The position numbers and the translations under genes are program-made. From NCBI RefSeq assembly GCF_041624475.1, contig NZ_JBFJUX010000007.1, forward strand, positions 1 to 64,000: 64,000 nucleotides of DNA. The letters are read 5' to 3'. The notes under the pieces are model-generated. The model searched no databases and was not told the DNA's origin. It was given only the letters and a program-made list of their open reading frames with translations. Source of the DNA: Litorivivens sp041624475 (GTDB lineage: Bacteria > Pseudomonadota > Gammaproteobacteria > Pseudomonadales > Spongiibacteraceae). This document shows positions 54,101 through 62,981 of this stretch, in pieces (positions within the stretch are counted from its first letter, which is position 1; each line of letters opens with the position of its first letter).

Positions 54101-54783
54101 GCAGAAACAGTTACTTTGCTTACGACGTGCTTACTGAAGCGAGCCTTCGGCAGTCATTGCATGAGACGCTTTTGCTGCGCGCGCTGGATACTATTCAGCC
54201 GAACATATGGCCGGTAGCAGCGGGCCGAATACTTCCTATTGAAGTTACGGTACAGAGCTTGGGGCGCAAGGCCGCTGTGAATGTGCAGCTGACATTACCT
54301 GCGGGAGCGGCCATTGAGTACGCGGATGGCTTGATTCAATTGTCTGACAATGCCTGGCTATGGCAGCGGGATTTCCATGCTCCTGCGGAGCAACGCAAGG
54401 TTTTTTACAGCCGGGTTCCCGAGGGATTTAGCGGCGACTTTGTGGTCGCGATAGATGTCGACGCGGGTCTCAATCGCAGCTTGATGGTAGATGACAGTGA
54501 GTATTCACTGAGTTTTGGTGTCGCAGAGCCGCAGGATAGCGAAAACACTGCGCTTTCTGCGCTGCAGGTGTTGCAGGAAAGCGCCGCCGGGGAGGTTAAC
54601 TACAAGGCGATTCGAAATAAGCTGGAAAGCGCGGCGACATATGCTCATAACAGAAAGATTGATAAAGCCATCAAGTCATTGCTGTTGGCCCTGGAGAAGT
54701 CTTCGGGGTTGGAAGGCGCTACTGCTATGGATTTCAGACTCGCGGTGGGTGCTTGGCTCTACCAGCTGCAGCGAGAGTTATAA
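51124..54783 (+). CDS. Large exported protein with Ig/cadherin-like and macroglobulin-like segments
   Basis: 1219 aa from GTG 51124, six bases after AAGGAG, overlapping the upstream stop by eight. Signal peptide about 1-36. Residues about 40-180 form an SHFRFGHFSYR-type N-terminal domain; about 185-380 hold cadherin/He-PIG-type Ig units (PGGMSIDPNTGIFSW, ATFEQTTSNGSTGIAQLSW). Two macroglobulin-like units follow (IETDKTVYAPSEQVRVSAWL and SADKPRYQAWDQAFIF). About 815-1010 look like a flavodoxin/amidotransferase-like fold (YLLVLMDSETAPHDSE, YSAVALLSEMVE). The end is helical (SALQVLQESAAGEVNYKAI). Middle member of the trio. Confidence 0.75.
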   Translation: MNKAYDHFLFPAVGRWLCIVLFFAVSASSQASHFRFGHFSYRAAPEVSPSTADFTMTVAFRSSAFGHPNIGQTFRPGSFSFGDGRSGRHYYEVIARNLQEDWIVGRAIQTGSGTDYIRHTYPSPNSNGSPWLGSFSSCCKIGAIRNGGNASWRVYTRVNLEDGNSSPVSNLPPIVSCPKYNCRFLVPAVDPDGDTLSWRMSTRSESAIPSIPGGMSIDPNTGIFSWEGAESFSNGLYTVQVTIEDRDENGALKSTSAVDFLIRLQDQGANSAPAFDHPPTPEAGSVITAIVGQNLTIRVQASDDDSNDVVYLNHVGLPRSATFEQTTSNGSTGIAQLSWTPAVGDIGEHLVTFLANDNRGGAAIPVSIKINVIKPAISDVRVISTIKSSGIEIDNSAFTVQPSSISYLDKQMIVTWEFPSFNVGQLEALVSTLKLFDLEPGEQRLVTESLELHYKDIDGNPVYQKLDEQWVNIAPSLTSIDIETDKTVYAPSEQVRVSAWLTNLSEAQTDAETSLLIMDSQGKLVVDLGRGVTTDLAPGEQRYLPDQYFDTQGFYAGNYQAIARTLDEHGDVVQQASAPFALTTQNGDFSHVGALVSADKPRYQAWDQAFIFLRTLNLAENASFEGGEGRLAIYRPGGELLREELYTIGSLSPQDATDRQHRLALVDREAGTYRVVWQVRQDGEMVASNATTFEVERSELQALIGQASVVEYPTGEAKSCHFQTASRSNASPTIATLVYQIVSLDSGEVIYEIREKNVSIGTEPAHPYQIMLADPPAYGAYGCILMAEINGELSQLAAAGYEVVPPELDVDVKRASRGYLLVLMDSETAPHDSEPVEGQRAYLETLLHREGWQFAITDNAEDFNREFNSGRYSAVALLSEMVELHPQTEQLLVEANYSGTGVLISGAWNRRNSQLERALGIKLTGKNNQSSAINLIGESSVEPGSEVVATGAYALAHCGAQVWAVFNGAKNASSECAYPDGPAAVTAAHYGRGRNSYFAYDVLTEASLRQSLHETLLLRALDTIQPNIWPVAAGRILPIEVTVQSLGRKAAVNVQLTLPAGAAIEYADGLIQLSDNAWLWQRDFHAPAEQRKVFYSRVPEGFSGDFVVAIDVDAGLNRSLMVDDSEYSLSFGVAEPQDSENTALSALQVLQESAAGEVNYKAIRNKLESAATYAHNRKIDKAIKSLLLALEKSSGLEGATAMDFRLAVGAWLYQLQREL

Positions 54784-54873
54784 GTTTGTGCTTTCGGCGC
54801 AGTTGGGAAGCTCAATGCATCACGCAGTGCCCTTATAAAGAACAAGACCAAAATTTCGATTGAGGATGTAACA

Positions 54874-57800
54874 ATGACAGGGATGACACTGGATGTGCTC
54901 CGCTTTGGACAGCTGGCAAAGGGCACATCCCTCTTCTCAGCTTGCATGTTTACCTTTGTTTTTTATCTTTCCCCCGTCGGCTCGGCAATTGCCGAACAGG
55001 GAAATAAAGACAGGCAAAGAGACGAGAAAATAGAAGGTATTCTCGAAAGCACACCGGAAAAGAAGCTGTCGTATCGCCTGGGCAAACTGCAAAGAATGCT
55101 GGCCAGGGAGCTGCCGGATTCCGTATCCAACTACCGGCAGAATCAGAGTTGGCTGTCTCGTATGCTGGAAAAGCTGGGATTGGGCGACGGGCCATTGTCC
55201 AAAGAAGATCTAGAGGAGGTTGAGGCGCTGGCGGCGCAGGTAAAGCAGGCCTATGAGGAAGCAATTCAGCGCTTTGAAAACGAAGGTCAGAATCTGGAGG
55301 CCAGGGCCAAGGGGCAGGTTAAAAAGCTGATTCGTGAACGACACGCAAAGGCCATTGCCGAAGTAAAAGCGAAATATGGGGCATTGGACAGGAGCCTTCA
55401 AGATTTCACAGCCTCCTCAGACGCCAAGGAGCAATTGGAGTCGCTAAAAGCATTAGGCGAAAGCCTAGCGAACGAAAAGTTCAAGCGTACGCATACCGCG
55501 GTCGATCCTAACAACCTGCCATGGCGAGCGCCCCGCGATGAGGTTCGAGCCCCCAAAATGAGTAAGCCGGGTCTGCAGGCCGTGCTAGGAATTGATTCAC
55601 TGGTGGGCCACACGCAACTTGCCTCCGCGTCGCTGACGCATGAGATGTGGCTAACCCCAGAGGACAATAAACCGAGTGATGCTGATCTGGCCCCGTCTAT
55701 CGATGTAGTCATTACCGATGAGATCAAGGCCCTGGCTGAAAGTCTTAACAACAACCCGGTGGAGATTTATAGCTGGGTACACAACAATATTCGGTATGTC
55801 CCCAGTCATGGGTCCATTCAGGGCGCCCAATACACACTTGAGAATCGCCGTGGCAATGCCGTGGATACTGCCAGCCTGCTGATCGCCCTGTTGCGCGCGG
55901 CCGGCGTGCCTGCCCGTTATGCCTACGGCACGGTGGAAATTCCGGTTGAAAAGGTCATGAACTGGGTTGGAGGTGTTCATGTTCCGGAGGCCGCGCAAAG
56001 TCTGCTGGGGCAGGGCGGAATACCCAATACGGCATTGATCTCGGGCGGTCAGGTCAGGGCGATCCGCATGGAGCATACCTGGGTCGAAGCCTACGTCGAT
56101 TTTGAGCCCTCGCGAGGCGTCAAGAATATTCAGGGGGATCGGTGGATTCCAATGGATGCGTCATTTAAACAGTATGAGTTCAGCGAAGGCATGGCGCTTG
56201 AGCAGAACGTACCGTTTGACCCGCAGGCACTGGCCAGCGATATCGAGCAAAGCGCGGTCATCAATGAAGAAGAGGGTTGGGTGCAGAACATTCCCCAGCA
56301 GGCTATTGAACAGCATCTCCAATCTTTTCAGTCAGAGCTTGAAGCTTATATCAATAACCAGAACCCGGATGCCACTGTTGGCGAAGTGCTGGGCTTGCAG
56401 GAAATCAAGATTCTGCCCCCGCTGCCGCTGGCTGCAGGACTACCCTACGAGCACATCATCACCCAGCAGGTATTCTCCGAGGTCCCGGATTCCTTGCGGC
56501 ACCGCTTTAAATATGAACTGGCTACACAGAATTCCGGCTACCCAAACACACCGTTCATCGTCCTTAACGAGCCGACAGTCAAACTCGCCGGCAAGAAGTT
56601 AGCGCTCAGCTTCCGTCCGGCAACGGAAGATGATCAGGAGGTGATCGAAAGCTATCTGCCCGCGCCCGACCCGGAAACTGGAGAAATCGACCCCAATGAT
56701 TTGCCGGACACTCTACCAGGCTACTTGATCAATCTGGTTGCCGAGCTAACTGCGAACGGAGAGATCATCCAGAGTGGTCCCGCACAAACCATGGGTACAG
56801 AGCTATACGAAACCATGGGCTTGTATAGCCCCGCCCATAAATGGTTTACCTCGGTAAATCATCCGATCGCCGGCGAATACAGGGCAATCGGCCTTGATCT
56901 CCAAGGTATCAGCGCCGATCAGGCTGAGTCACTCCGGGCAAACCTGGAAAGCACGAAAACCAAGCTGGAGTCCGGTGATGACAACCAGCTGGTAACTCTC
57001 ACCAAGCACGATGTTATGGGTGATCTGATCTACGGCACCATCATGAGCTACTTTGCGCTCAATGACGTGCAGGAGGAAATCCAGGCTCAGTCGGCAGGTA
57101 TGGTGACCTATCGCTTGCCCAGCTACGGTATATTTTCCACCACACTACAGCCTCAGTATTGGTTTGGTGTGCCTCGAAACACCTCTTTTAGTGGTCTGAC
57201 AATGGATGTGGATGCGGTCACTTTTCATGGGGCTGCTAAAAGCGGAGATAGATCTGAAAAAATCAACTTTACGCGGGCCAGCGGCGCTCGATTAAGCGCG
57301 ATGGAGCATTTAGTGCCGGAGCAGATGTTTAGCACCGATGAAAATCCCGCACATGGTATTTCTGCGGTTAAGGCACTTGCTATTGCAGCAGCGGAAGGGC
57401 AGAAAATCTGGACAATCACTCAGGATAATCTCGACGAGGCTCTGGCGGCAATAAATTTAGGTGTGGAAGTAGAGTCAGAAATTAGAAATTCGGTGCTGGC
57501 AGGTAATGTGGCTACAGCACATGAAGACAAACTTGCATATCATGGTTGGGCAGGTAGTGGCTATTTACTCATAGATTCCAATACTGGCGCTGGAGCCTAC
57601 AAAATATCTGGAGGTACTAATGGTGGGTTCTTGATGGCGTTGCCATATATACTTGCTGGAGTTTTCTTGGTATTCGCGCTTCAAGTTTTTCTAGTAGGCC
57701 TTGTGCTCCATACAGCCATTGCTCTGACTATAATTTCAGGTGCGCTTACGATTTATTCTCTAATTTCTGGCTTACTTAAAGCTTTTTCTGTGTGCACGGA

Positions 57801-57933
57801 TCAGTTTGCTTTGGCTATTGTAACATTCCTGTTGTTAATTAAAGCTCTTATTGATTTTTTAGTGGATGCAGTAGTAGGTATAGTTGCGACGCTGCTAGGT
57901 GTATTTATTCCAGAACCTGAGTGGAATTGTTAA
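54874..57933 (+). CDS. Exported transglutaminase-fold protein with a variable hydrophobic C terminus
   Basis: 1019 aa. Signal peptide about 1-41 (SAIAEQ). Residues about 60-190 are charged and coiled-coil-like. The transglutaminase-like domain (about 285-435) has IYSWVHNNIRYVPSHGSIQG, LLIALLRAAGVPARYAYG, H401 and D428. At the Cys position the sequence is GNAVDTASLL, with Ala at 329. The last ~110 residues are nearly all hydrophobic and encoded by AT-rich DNA (21 of 60 bases G or C in 57721-57780). This layout resembles polymorphic toxins with a swapped C-terminal end. A small gene follows within 30 bases. Confidence 0.75.
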   Translation: MTGMTLDVLRFGQLAKGTSLFSACMFTFVFYLSPVGSAIAEQGNKDRQRDEKIEGILESTPEKKLSYRLGKLQRMLARELPDSVSNYRQNQSWLSRMLEKLGLGDGPLSKEDLEEVEALAAQVKQAYEEAIQRFENEGQNLEARAKGQVKKLIRERHAKAIAEVKAKYGALDRSLQDFTASSDAKEQLESLKALGESLANEKFKRTHTAVDPNNLPWRAPRDEVRAPKMSKPGLQAVLGIDSLVGHTQLASASLTHEMWLTPEDNKPSDADLAPSIDVVITDEIKALAESLNNNPVEIYSWVHNNIRYVPSHGSIQGAQYTLENRRGNAVDTASLLIALLRAAGVPARYAYGTVEIPVEKVMNWVGGVHVPEAAQSLLGQGGIPNTALISGGQVRAIRMEHTWVEAYVDFEPSRGVKNIQGDRWIPMDASFKQYEFSEGMALEQNVPFDPQALASDIEQSAVINEEEGWVQNIPQQAIEQHLQSFQSELEAYINNQNPDATVGEVLGLQEIKILPPLPLAAGLPYEHIITQQVFSEVPDSLRHRFKYELATQNSGYPNTPFIVLNEPTVKLAGKKLALSFRPATEDDQEVIESYLPAPDPETGEIDPNDLPDTLPGYLINLVAELTANGEIIQSGPAQTMGTELYETMGLYSPAHKWFTSVNHPIAGEYRAIGLDLQGISADQAESLRANLESTKTKLESGDDNQLVTLTKHDVMGDLIYGTIMSYFALNDVQEEIQAQSAGMVTYRLPSYGIFSTTLQPQYWFGVPRNTSFSGLTMDVDAVTFHGAAKSGDRSEKINFTRASGARLSAMEHLVPEQMFSTDENPAHGISAVKALAIAAAEGQKIWTITQDNLDEALAAINLGVEVESEIRNSVLAGNVATAHEDKLAYHGWAGSGYLLIDSNTGAGAYKISGGTNGGFLMALPYILAGVFLVFALQVFLVGLVLHTAIALTIISGALTIYSLISGLLKAFSVCTDQFALAIVTFLLLIKALIDFLVDAVVGIVATLLGVFIPEPEWNC

Positions 57934-57962
57934 AGTTATGGACAGAGCAGAGCGAGGTAGTA

Positions 57963-58289
57963 ATGAAGTCTCTGTATTTACAAGATTTGAGCGTTAAAGG
58001 TAGCGTAGATATCACGCTTACTAGGTTTGAGTATTTGATATTCTGTGCAGTTGCACTGCGAGTGAAATATGCGCGGTCAAATGCGTCTGACCTTGTTGTG
58101 GGCGATGGGGTTTATCTGCTTTTGCGTTTTCCTTTAGATTTTCTGTTGTTAACGTATATGCATATCAAGTGTCCTCACTTAAAGCCAGTTTATTCCCTTC
58201 TCATTGAAAACCCTGATGTTGACTACAGAGAGGAGCGCGTGGCAAATAACGATGAGGGGTATTGTAAAGTTTCCCTATACAAAACATAG
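57963..58289 (+). CDS. Small AT-rich gene, possible immunity protein
   Basis: 108 aa from ATG 57963, with GAGG six bases upstream. A longer frame from 57921 overlaps the previous gene. The protein is basic, with a hydrophobic stretch VYLLLRFPLDFLLLTYMHI near residues 55-73. No family recognised. Low GC like the end of the gene before it, and placement directly behind a hydrophobic toxin-like tail, suggest an immunity role; this is inference only. Confidence 0.55.
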   Translation: MKSLYLQDLSVKGSVDITLTRFEYLIFCAVALRVKYARSNASDLVVGDGVYLLLRFPLDFLLLTYMHIKCPHLKPVYSLLIENPDVDYREERVANNDEGYCKVSLYKT

Positions 58290-58422
58290 CTAGAAACTTA
58301 GGGGCAGTCTGCAAAAAAAGGAGGCAGAAAGAGTATTTATAAAGTCTATCGTTTAACACTATTTGTTCATTGGATTTCGACTGTTCATGGAAGTAGACTG
58401 CTCTAGATCTTAATTTGTAGTC

Positions 58423-59259
58423 CTAGTTTGCGATATTTCCCCCCATGATTTTTTTTGCTGCGGCCGTCATAACAGCGACGGCTGAATTGCGCCCCATCAA
58501 GCCCATAATGCGACTTCCTATCCGCAGTTTGCGCGAGATAATTCGGGTGGGTCCTTTGTCGATGTAACGCAGGGCTTCTTCGGCAACAAACGATGAGGGG
58601 GTGGCGCCTTTAGGCGCTTCGTCCATGCTGGCGATTTTTCCTCGAATCAGCATCTGATGTCGTAGCGTTGGGGTGTCGGTATCGGCAAGCATCACACAAA
58701 GCACATCCACGCCTTGAGGCTTCAGCTCTCCCCAGAGCGCTTCCGCAAACAAAAGATCAAAGGCCTTAGTGCCTGCGTAAGTGGCCAGTCCCGGCGCACC
58801 GGCGCCGGCGGCGCCGGAGCTCATAATGACAATTCCGCCTCGGCCGCGTTCGACCATCTGTTTGCCATAGTGGTGGCATACGCGCATCAGCAAAGTGCAA
58901 TTGCGAAACAGCAACGCCTCCTCACTTTTCAGGTCACGCTCCAGAAAATCACCGTAGTGCGCATCGCCGCCGGCGCAGTTAACCAGAAAGCCAACTTCCA
59001 GATCGGCGGTTGCGGCAATCAGTTGCTCCATGGCGTCCGGCGCAAACAGATCGAGCGCCAGTGTTCGGGTTTGAATGCCAAAGTCGCTTTCTGCCTTTGC
59101 TGCGACTTCTTCGATAACCTGCTGACGCCGAGATATCAGGAGAACGTTCAAGCCTTGTGCGGCCAGCATCTCGACAAAGGCGGAGCCGACGCCTTCGGAG
59201 GCGCCCAGTACAACGGCCCAGGGGCCGTAACGTTGAACGAGATTGTCTGCTTTGCGCAT
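58423..59259 (-). CDS. Short-chain dehydrogenase/reductase
   Basis: 278 aa. Cofactor loop VLGASEGVGSAFVEML, NCAGGDAHYG, the serine region IVIMSSGAAGAGAPG and YAGTK (Y-x3-K). The basic residue after the second strand (LLISRRQQ) favours NADP. The C terminus extends with a basic, partly hydrophobic tail. Substrate unknown. Transcribed after the cupin gene, 60 bases downstream of it. Confidence 0.88.
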   Translation of the reverse strand: MRKADNLVQRYGPWAVVLGASEGVGSAFVEMLAAQGLNVLLISRRQQVIEEVAAKAESDFGIQTRTLALDLFAPDAMEQLIAATADLEVGFLVNCAGGDAHYGDFLERDLKSEEALLFRNCTLLMRVCHHYGKQMVERGRGGIVIMSSGAAGAGAPGLATYAGTKAFDLLFAEALWGELKPQGVDVLCVMLADTDTPTLRHQMLIRGKIASMDEAPKGATPSSFVAEEALRYIDKGPTRIISRKLRIGSRIMGLMGRNSAVAVMTAAAKKIMGGNIAN

Positions 59260-59319
59260 GTTTGCTTTCGCTTTATTTTTGATGAAACAGAGCGTCCTGA
59301 ATTGGGCGCTCGCGATGTC

Positions 59320-59874
59320 TTACAAGTGGACCAGCTTGCCCGAGGGCGGAACCGTTTCTTCAGCCCAGCGTTCAGCGCTGTCGCCATAGGACTTCGCAAC
59401 CCGATCCCAGTGGCTTTCGCTGTTGTTCTTGAATTCGATATTGAATTGGGTGGCGTTGCGAAATTCCAGTACTTCGACGCCCTCGGGGCCAGCTTCATAG
59501 CTGTAGGGCGCATCGGCCGGCACGAAAAAACCGTCGCCTTTGCCCAGTGTTTGATTACCCAGTTTCAGCTCGCCGGCGATGATGTAGTACATGCAATCGG
59601 CATTGTGGGAGTGGCGGGGCAGCACGAAGCCACTTTTGAACCACGCATGACAGAGGCTCATGCCGTTTTCTTTGGGTTCTCTGAACAGGCAGCGGACGGT
59701 CTCACCTCCCGGGTCTCCGCCGGTGGCCTCCATTACCTTGGCGAAACCGGCCATGACGCTTTCATCAATGCCTTCCATGGGCATTTGGGTTTCGGAGAGG
59801 GGTTCGCCGGCATCAGCCCGAAAAACTTCAATGCCGCGACGTGTCTTTTCGGTGGTGGGTTGCTGTTCGCTCAT
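59320..59874 (-). CDS. Cupin-domain protein
   Basis: 184 aa from ATG 59874, with AAGGAG upstream; the longer frame is rejected. Two cupin motifs are seen: PRHSHNADCMYYIIAGELKL and GKGDGFFVPADAPYSYEAGP. The histidines (H-x-H) suit a bound metal ion. Function unknown. The leader contains a long nested hairpin (59933-59992). Confidence 0.85.
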   Translation of the reverse strand: MSEQQPTTEKTRRGIEVFRADAGEPLSETQMPMEGIDESVMAGFAKVMEATGGDPGGETVRCLFREPKENGMSLCHAWFKSGFVLPRHSHNADCMYYIIAGELKLGNQTLGKGDGFFVPADAPYSYEAGPEGVEVLEFRNATQFNIEFKNNSESHWDRVAKSYGDSAERWAEETVPPSGKLVHL

Positions 59875-59932
59875 GGAAAGGCTCCTTGTCGGCGTTCTCT
59901 GGCAGACAGAGGCATTACCCAGATAAGGAGGT

Positions 59933-59992
59933 GGGAAAGCCTGCGAGTCTGCACCATCAGGTGCCATTGTCGCAGGCGGTTTCGGCTTTCCC
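59933..59992 (-). promoter_or_regulatory. Nested hairpin between gcvP and the cupin gene
   Basis: GGGAAAGCC (59933-59941) pairs with GGCTTTCCC (59984-59992); inside, TGCGA (59942-59946) pairs with TCGCA (59970-59974), and innermost GCACC ATCA GGTGC (59951-59964). An alternative 8-bp pairing GCCTGCGA / TCGCAGGC (59939-59946 with 59970-59977) competes with the outer stem. It may be the end of the gcvP message or a regulatory leader of the cupin gene. No T-run follows. Confidence 0.6.
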
Positions 59993-60031
59993 TAGCCTTT
60001 GCGCGTGAATCTTTGTTAAGAAAGTGGGCGC

Positions 60032-62911
60032 TTAGGCGCCGGTTTCATAGCTCTCAATGGGAGGGCAGGCGCAGAACAGATTCCGATCCCCGTACACATT
60101 GTCGATACGGTTGACCGCAGGCCAAACCTTGTGGGCTTTCAGGTGGGCCACCGGGGTGCCGGCCTGTTCGCGGCTGTAGGCGCGATTCCAGTCGGCGTCG
60201 AGCATATCGGCCATGGTGTGAGGTGCGTTCACCAGCGGGTTGTCTTCTAGCGACCACTCACCGCTTTCGACTTTGGCGGCTTCTGCGCGAATGGTAATCA
60301 TGGCTTCACAGAAGCGATCCAGTTCTTCCTGGGCCTCGCTTTCGGTAGGCTCGATCATCAGGGTGCCGGCTACCGGGAAGGACATGGTCGGGGCGTGGAA
60401 ACCATAGTCCATCAAGCGCTTGGCGATATCTTCTTCGGTGATGCCGCTGCTCTCTTTCAGGGGGCGCAGGTCGATAATGCACTCATGGGCTACCCGGTCA
60501 TTGCGACCGGTATAGAGCACTGGATAGTGGCCGCTCAGACGGTTGGCGATGTAGTTGGCATTCAGTATCGCCACTTCGGTGGCGCGGGTTAGGCCGCGCG
60601 CGCCCATCAGTGCAATATACGTCCAGGAGATGGGGAGAATGCCTGCACTGCCGTAAGTGGCAGCAGAAACGGTAACGTTCTCTTTGTTCAGGCCGTCGAT
60701 ATCCAGCACCGGGTGATTGGGCAGGAAGGGCGCGAGATGAGCTTTAACACCGATCGGGCCCATGCCGGGGCCACCGCCACCGTGTGGAATACAGAAGGTT
60801 TTGTGCAGGTTCAGGTGGCTAACGTCGGCACCGAACTCACCGGGCGCGGCCAGGCCGACCAGCGCATTCATGTTGGCGCCATCCACGTAAACCTGACCGC
60901 CGTGCTGATGAATAATCTCGCAGATTTCGCGAATGCCTTCTTCAAACACGCCGTGGGTGGACGGGTAGGTGACCATCAGGGCGGCAAGCTCGTTGCTGTG
61001 GCGCTCGGCCTTTTCACGCAGATCGTCAATATCGACGTTGCCTTTGTCGTCACAGCCGACGATAACCACTTTCATATCTACCATCGCCGCTGAGGCGGGG
61101 TTGGTGCCGTGGGCTGAGGAGGGGATCAGGCAGATATTGCGCTGATGATCGCCATTGCTCTCGTGGTATTTCTGGATGGCGAGCAGGCCCGCGTATTCCC
61201 CTTGCGAGCCCGCATTGGGTTGCATGGAGAAGGCGTCATAGCCCGTGCATTGAATCAATTGCTGTTCAAGCTCGCCAATCATTTCCAGATAACCCTGCAC
61301 CTGGCTTTTGGGGGCGAAGGGGTGGATGCGGCCAAATTCGGGCCAGGTGACCGGAATCATTTCAGCGGTGGCGTTAAGCTTCATGGTGCAGGAGCCCAGC
61401 GCAATCATGCTGTGGTTAAGAGCGATGTCGCGGCTCTCGAGCTGCTTCATGTAGCGCAGCATTTCCGTTTCGCTGTGGTGGGTATTGAAGATCGGATGGG
61501 TCAGATAGGCACTCTGACGCTTCAGCTCAGCGGGGATGGCGGGCTCGTCTTCCAGTTCGGCGTCGATGGCGTCGAGGTCGGGTTTAAAGTCGCCTTCAAA
61601 GATGGCCCACAGTGCTTCGATATCGGCGCGGGTGGTTGTCTCATCCATGCTGATGCCGAGTGCGCCATCGAGCTTGCGCAGGTTGATCGCTTGTTCCTGC
61701 GCTTTTTCAAAGAACGTATCGGTGTTAACGCCGGTTTCGATCACGATGGTGTCGAAGTAGTTGTCAAAGCGAATTGAAAAACCAATCTGCTCAAAGCCTT
61801 TGGCGGCTATTGCGGCGAGTCGGTGGCAGCGCGCGGCAATAGTGCGCAGGCCTTCCGGGCCGTGATAGATGGCGTAAAACACAGCCATGATGGCCAGCAG
61901 CGCCTGCGAGGTACAGATGTTGGAGGTGGCCTTCTCCCGGCGAATATGCTGTTCGCGGGTCTGCATGGCCATGCGCAGTGCCTTGTTGCCGCGCTTGTCG
62001 ACGGAAACGCCGATAATGCGGCCGGGTACCGAGCGCTTGAAGCTATCTTTGGTGGCAAAGAAGGCGGCGTGGGGGCCACCGAAGCCCATCGGAACACCAA
62101 AGCGCTGGGCGCAGCCGACGACGACATCCGCGCCCATCTCGCCGGGTGGCGTTAGCAGAGTGAGGCTGAGCAGATCGGCGGCGACGACGACCAGGGTGTC
62201 GGCATCGTGGGCTTTTTGAATCAGTCCGCTCAGATCGACGACTTCGCCGGTAGAGCCGGGGTATTGCAGCAAGGCGGCAAAGGCGGGCTGGTCGGCAAGG
62301 CTGTCACGGGGTCCGACGACAATCTCCAGGCCCAGCGGCTTGGCGCGGGTTTGCAGTACCGCCAGCGTTTGCGGATGGCAGTTTTCATCGACAAAAAACA
62401 CATTGCTTTTGTTCTTGCGGGCGGAGCGTTTGCAGAGAGTCATGGCTTCGGCAGCGGCAGTGCCTTCGTCCAGCAGGGAGGCGTTGGCCAGCTCCATGCC
62501 GGTCAGATCCATCACCATCTGCTGGAAGTTGAGCAGGGCTTCCAAACGGCCTTGGGCAATTTCCGGCTGGTAGGGCGTATAGGCGGTATACCAGCCCGGG
62601 TTTTCCAGCACGTTGCGCAGGATGACATTGGGCGTAATGGTGTCGTAGTAACCCATACCGATATGGGTGCGGGCCACGGTGTTCTTTTTAGCCAGTGTTT
62701 TCAGGTAATCCAGAACCCGGGTTTCCGACTGGGGCTCTGGCAAATCCATGGCCTCGCGGCGAATGCTGGCGGGCACGGTCTGGCCGATCAGGTCGTCCAG
62801 GGTGCTGACGCCCAGTGTTTCCAGCATACTTGCAATCTGCGCGTCGTCGGGGCCAATATGTCGGCGCAGAAAATCGTCCTGTTGCTCAAGTGCGGACAGC
62901 GTGCTTGCCAT
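60032..62911 (-). CDS. gcvP: Glycine dehydrogenase (decarboxylating), P protein
   Basis: The PLP enzyme of the glycine cleavage system. 959 aa from ATG 62911; the longer frame overlaps the divergent gene. N-terminal FLRRHIGPDDAQIASML, ASLLDEGTAAAEAMTL, and the PLP-lysine region HLNLHKTFCIPHGGGGPGMG. The C terminus ends with RNLFCACPPIESY. The H and T protein genes are not adjacent, so here P stands alone. Confidence 0.97.
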   Translation of the reverse strand: MASTLSALEQQDDFLRRHIGPDDAQIASMLETLGVSTLDDLIGQTVPASIRREAMDLPEPQSETRVLDYLKTLAKKNTVARTHIGMGYYDTITPNVILRNVLENPGWYTAYTPYQPEIAQGRLEALLNFQQMVMDLTGMELANASLLDEGTAAAEAMTLCKRSARKNKSNVFFVDENCHPQTLAVLQTRAKPLGLEIVVGPRDSLADQPAFAALLQYPGSTGEVVDLSGLIQKAHDADTLVVVAADLLSLTLLTPPGEMGADVVVGCAQRFGVPMGFGGPHAAFFATKDSFKRSVPGRIIGVSVDKRGNKALRMAMQTREQHIRREKATSNICTSQALLAIMAVFYAIYHGPEGLRTIAARCHRLAAIAAKGFEQIGFSIRFDNYFDTIVIETGVNTDTFFEKAQEQAINLRKLDGALGISMDETTTRADIEALWAIFEGDFKPDLDAIDAELEDEPAIPAELKRQSAYLTHPIFNTHHSETEMLRYMKQLESRDIALNHSMIALGSCTMKLNATAEMIPVTWPEFGRIHPFAPKSQVQGYLEMIGELEQQLIQCTGYDAFSMQPNAGSQGEYAGLLAIQKYHESNGDHQRNICLIPSSAHGTNPASAAMVDMKVVIVGCDDKGNVDIDDLREKAERHSNELAALMVTYPSTHGVFEEGIREICEIIHQHGGQVYVDGANMNALVGLAAPGEFGADVSHLNLHKTFCIPHGGGGPGMGPIGVKAHLAPFLPNHPVLDIDGLNKENVTVSAATYGSAGILPISWTYIALMGARGLTRATEVAILNANYIANRLSGHYPVLYTGRNDRVAHECIIDLRPLKESSGITEEDIAKRLMDYGFHAPTMSFPVAGTLMIEPTESEAQEELDRFCEAMITIRAEAAKVESGEWSLEDNPLVNAPHTMADMLDADWNRAYSREQAGTPVAHLKAHKVWPAVNRIDNVYGDRNLFCACPPIESYETGA

Positions 62912-62981
62912 GGATGATAAATCTCCGGGTTTGGGCGTCGTTTGAAGGCGCGTATTAAAGCATATTGAGGGCGGATTTTCC

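Noticed and set aside
59875..60031. Glycine riboswitch near gcvP
   Set aside because: The hairpin is downstream of gcvP on its strand and lacks the conserved glycine aptamer core.
58714..60114. 466-codon open frame on the plus strand
   Set aside because: It runs against the SDR and cupin genes and the intergenic hairpin; no domain pattern is visible.
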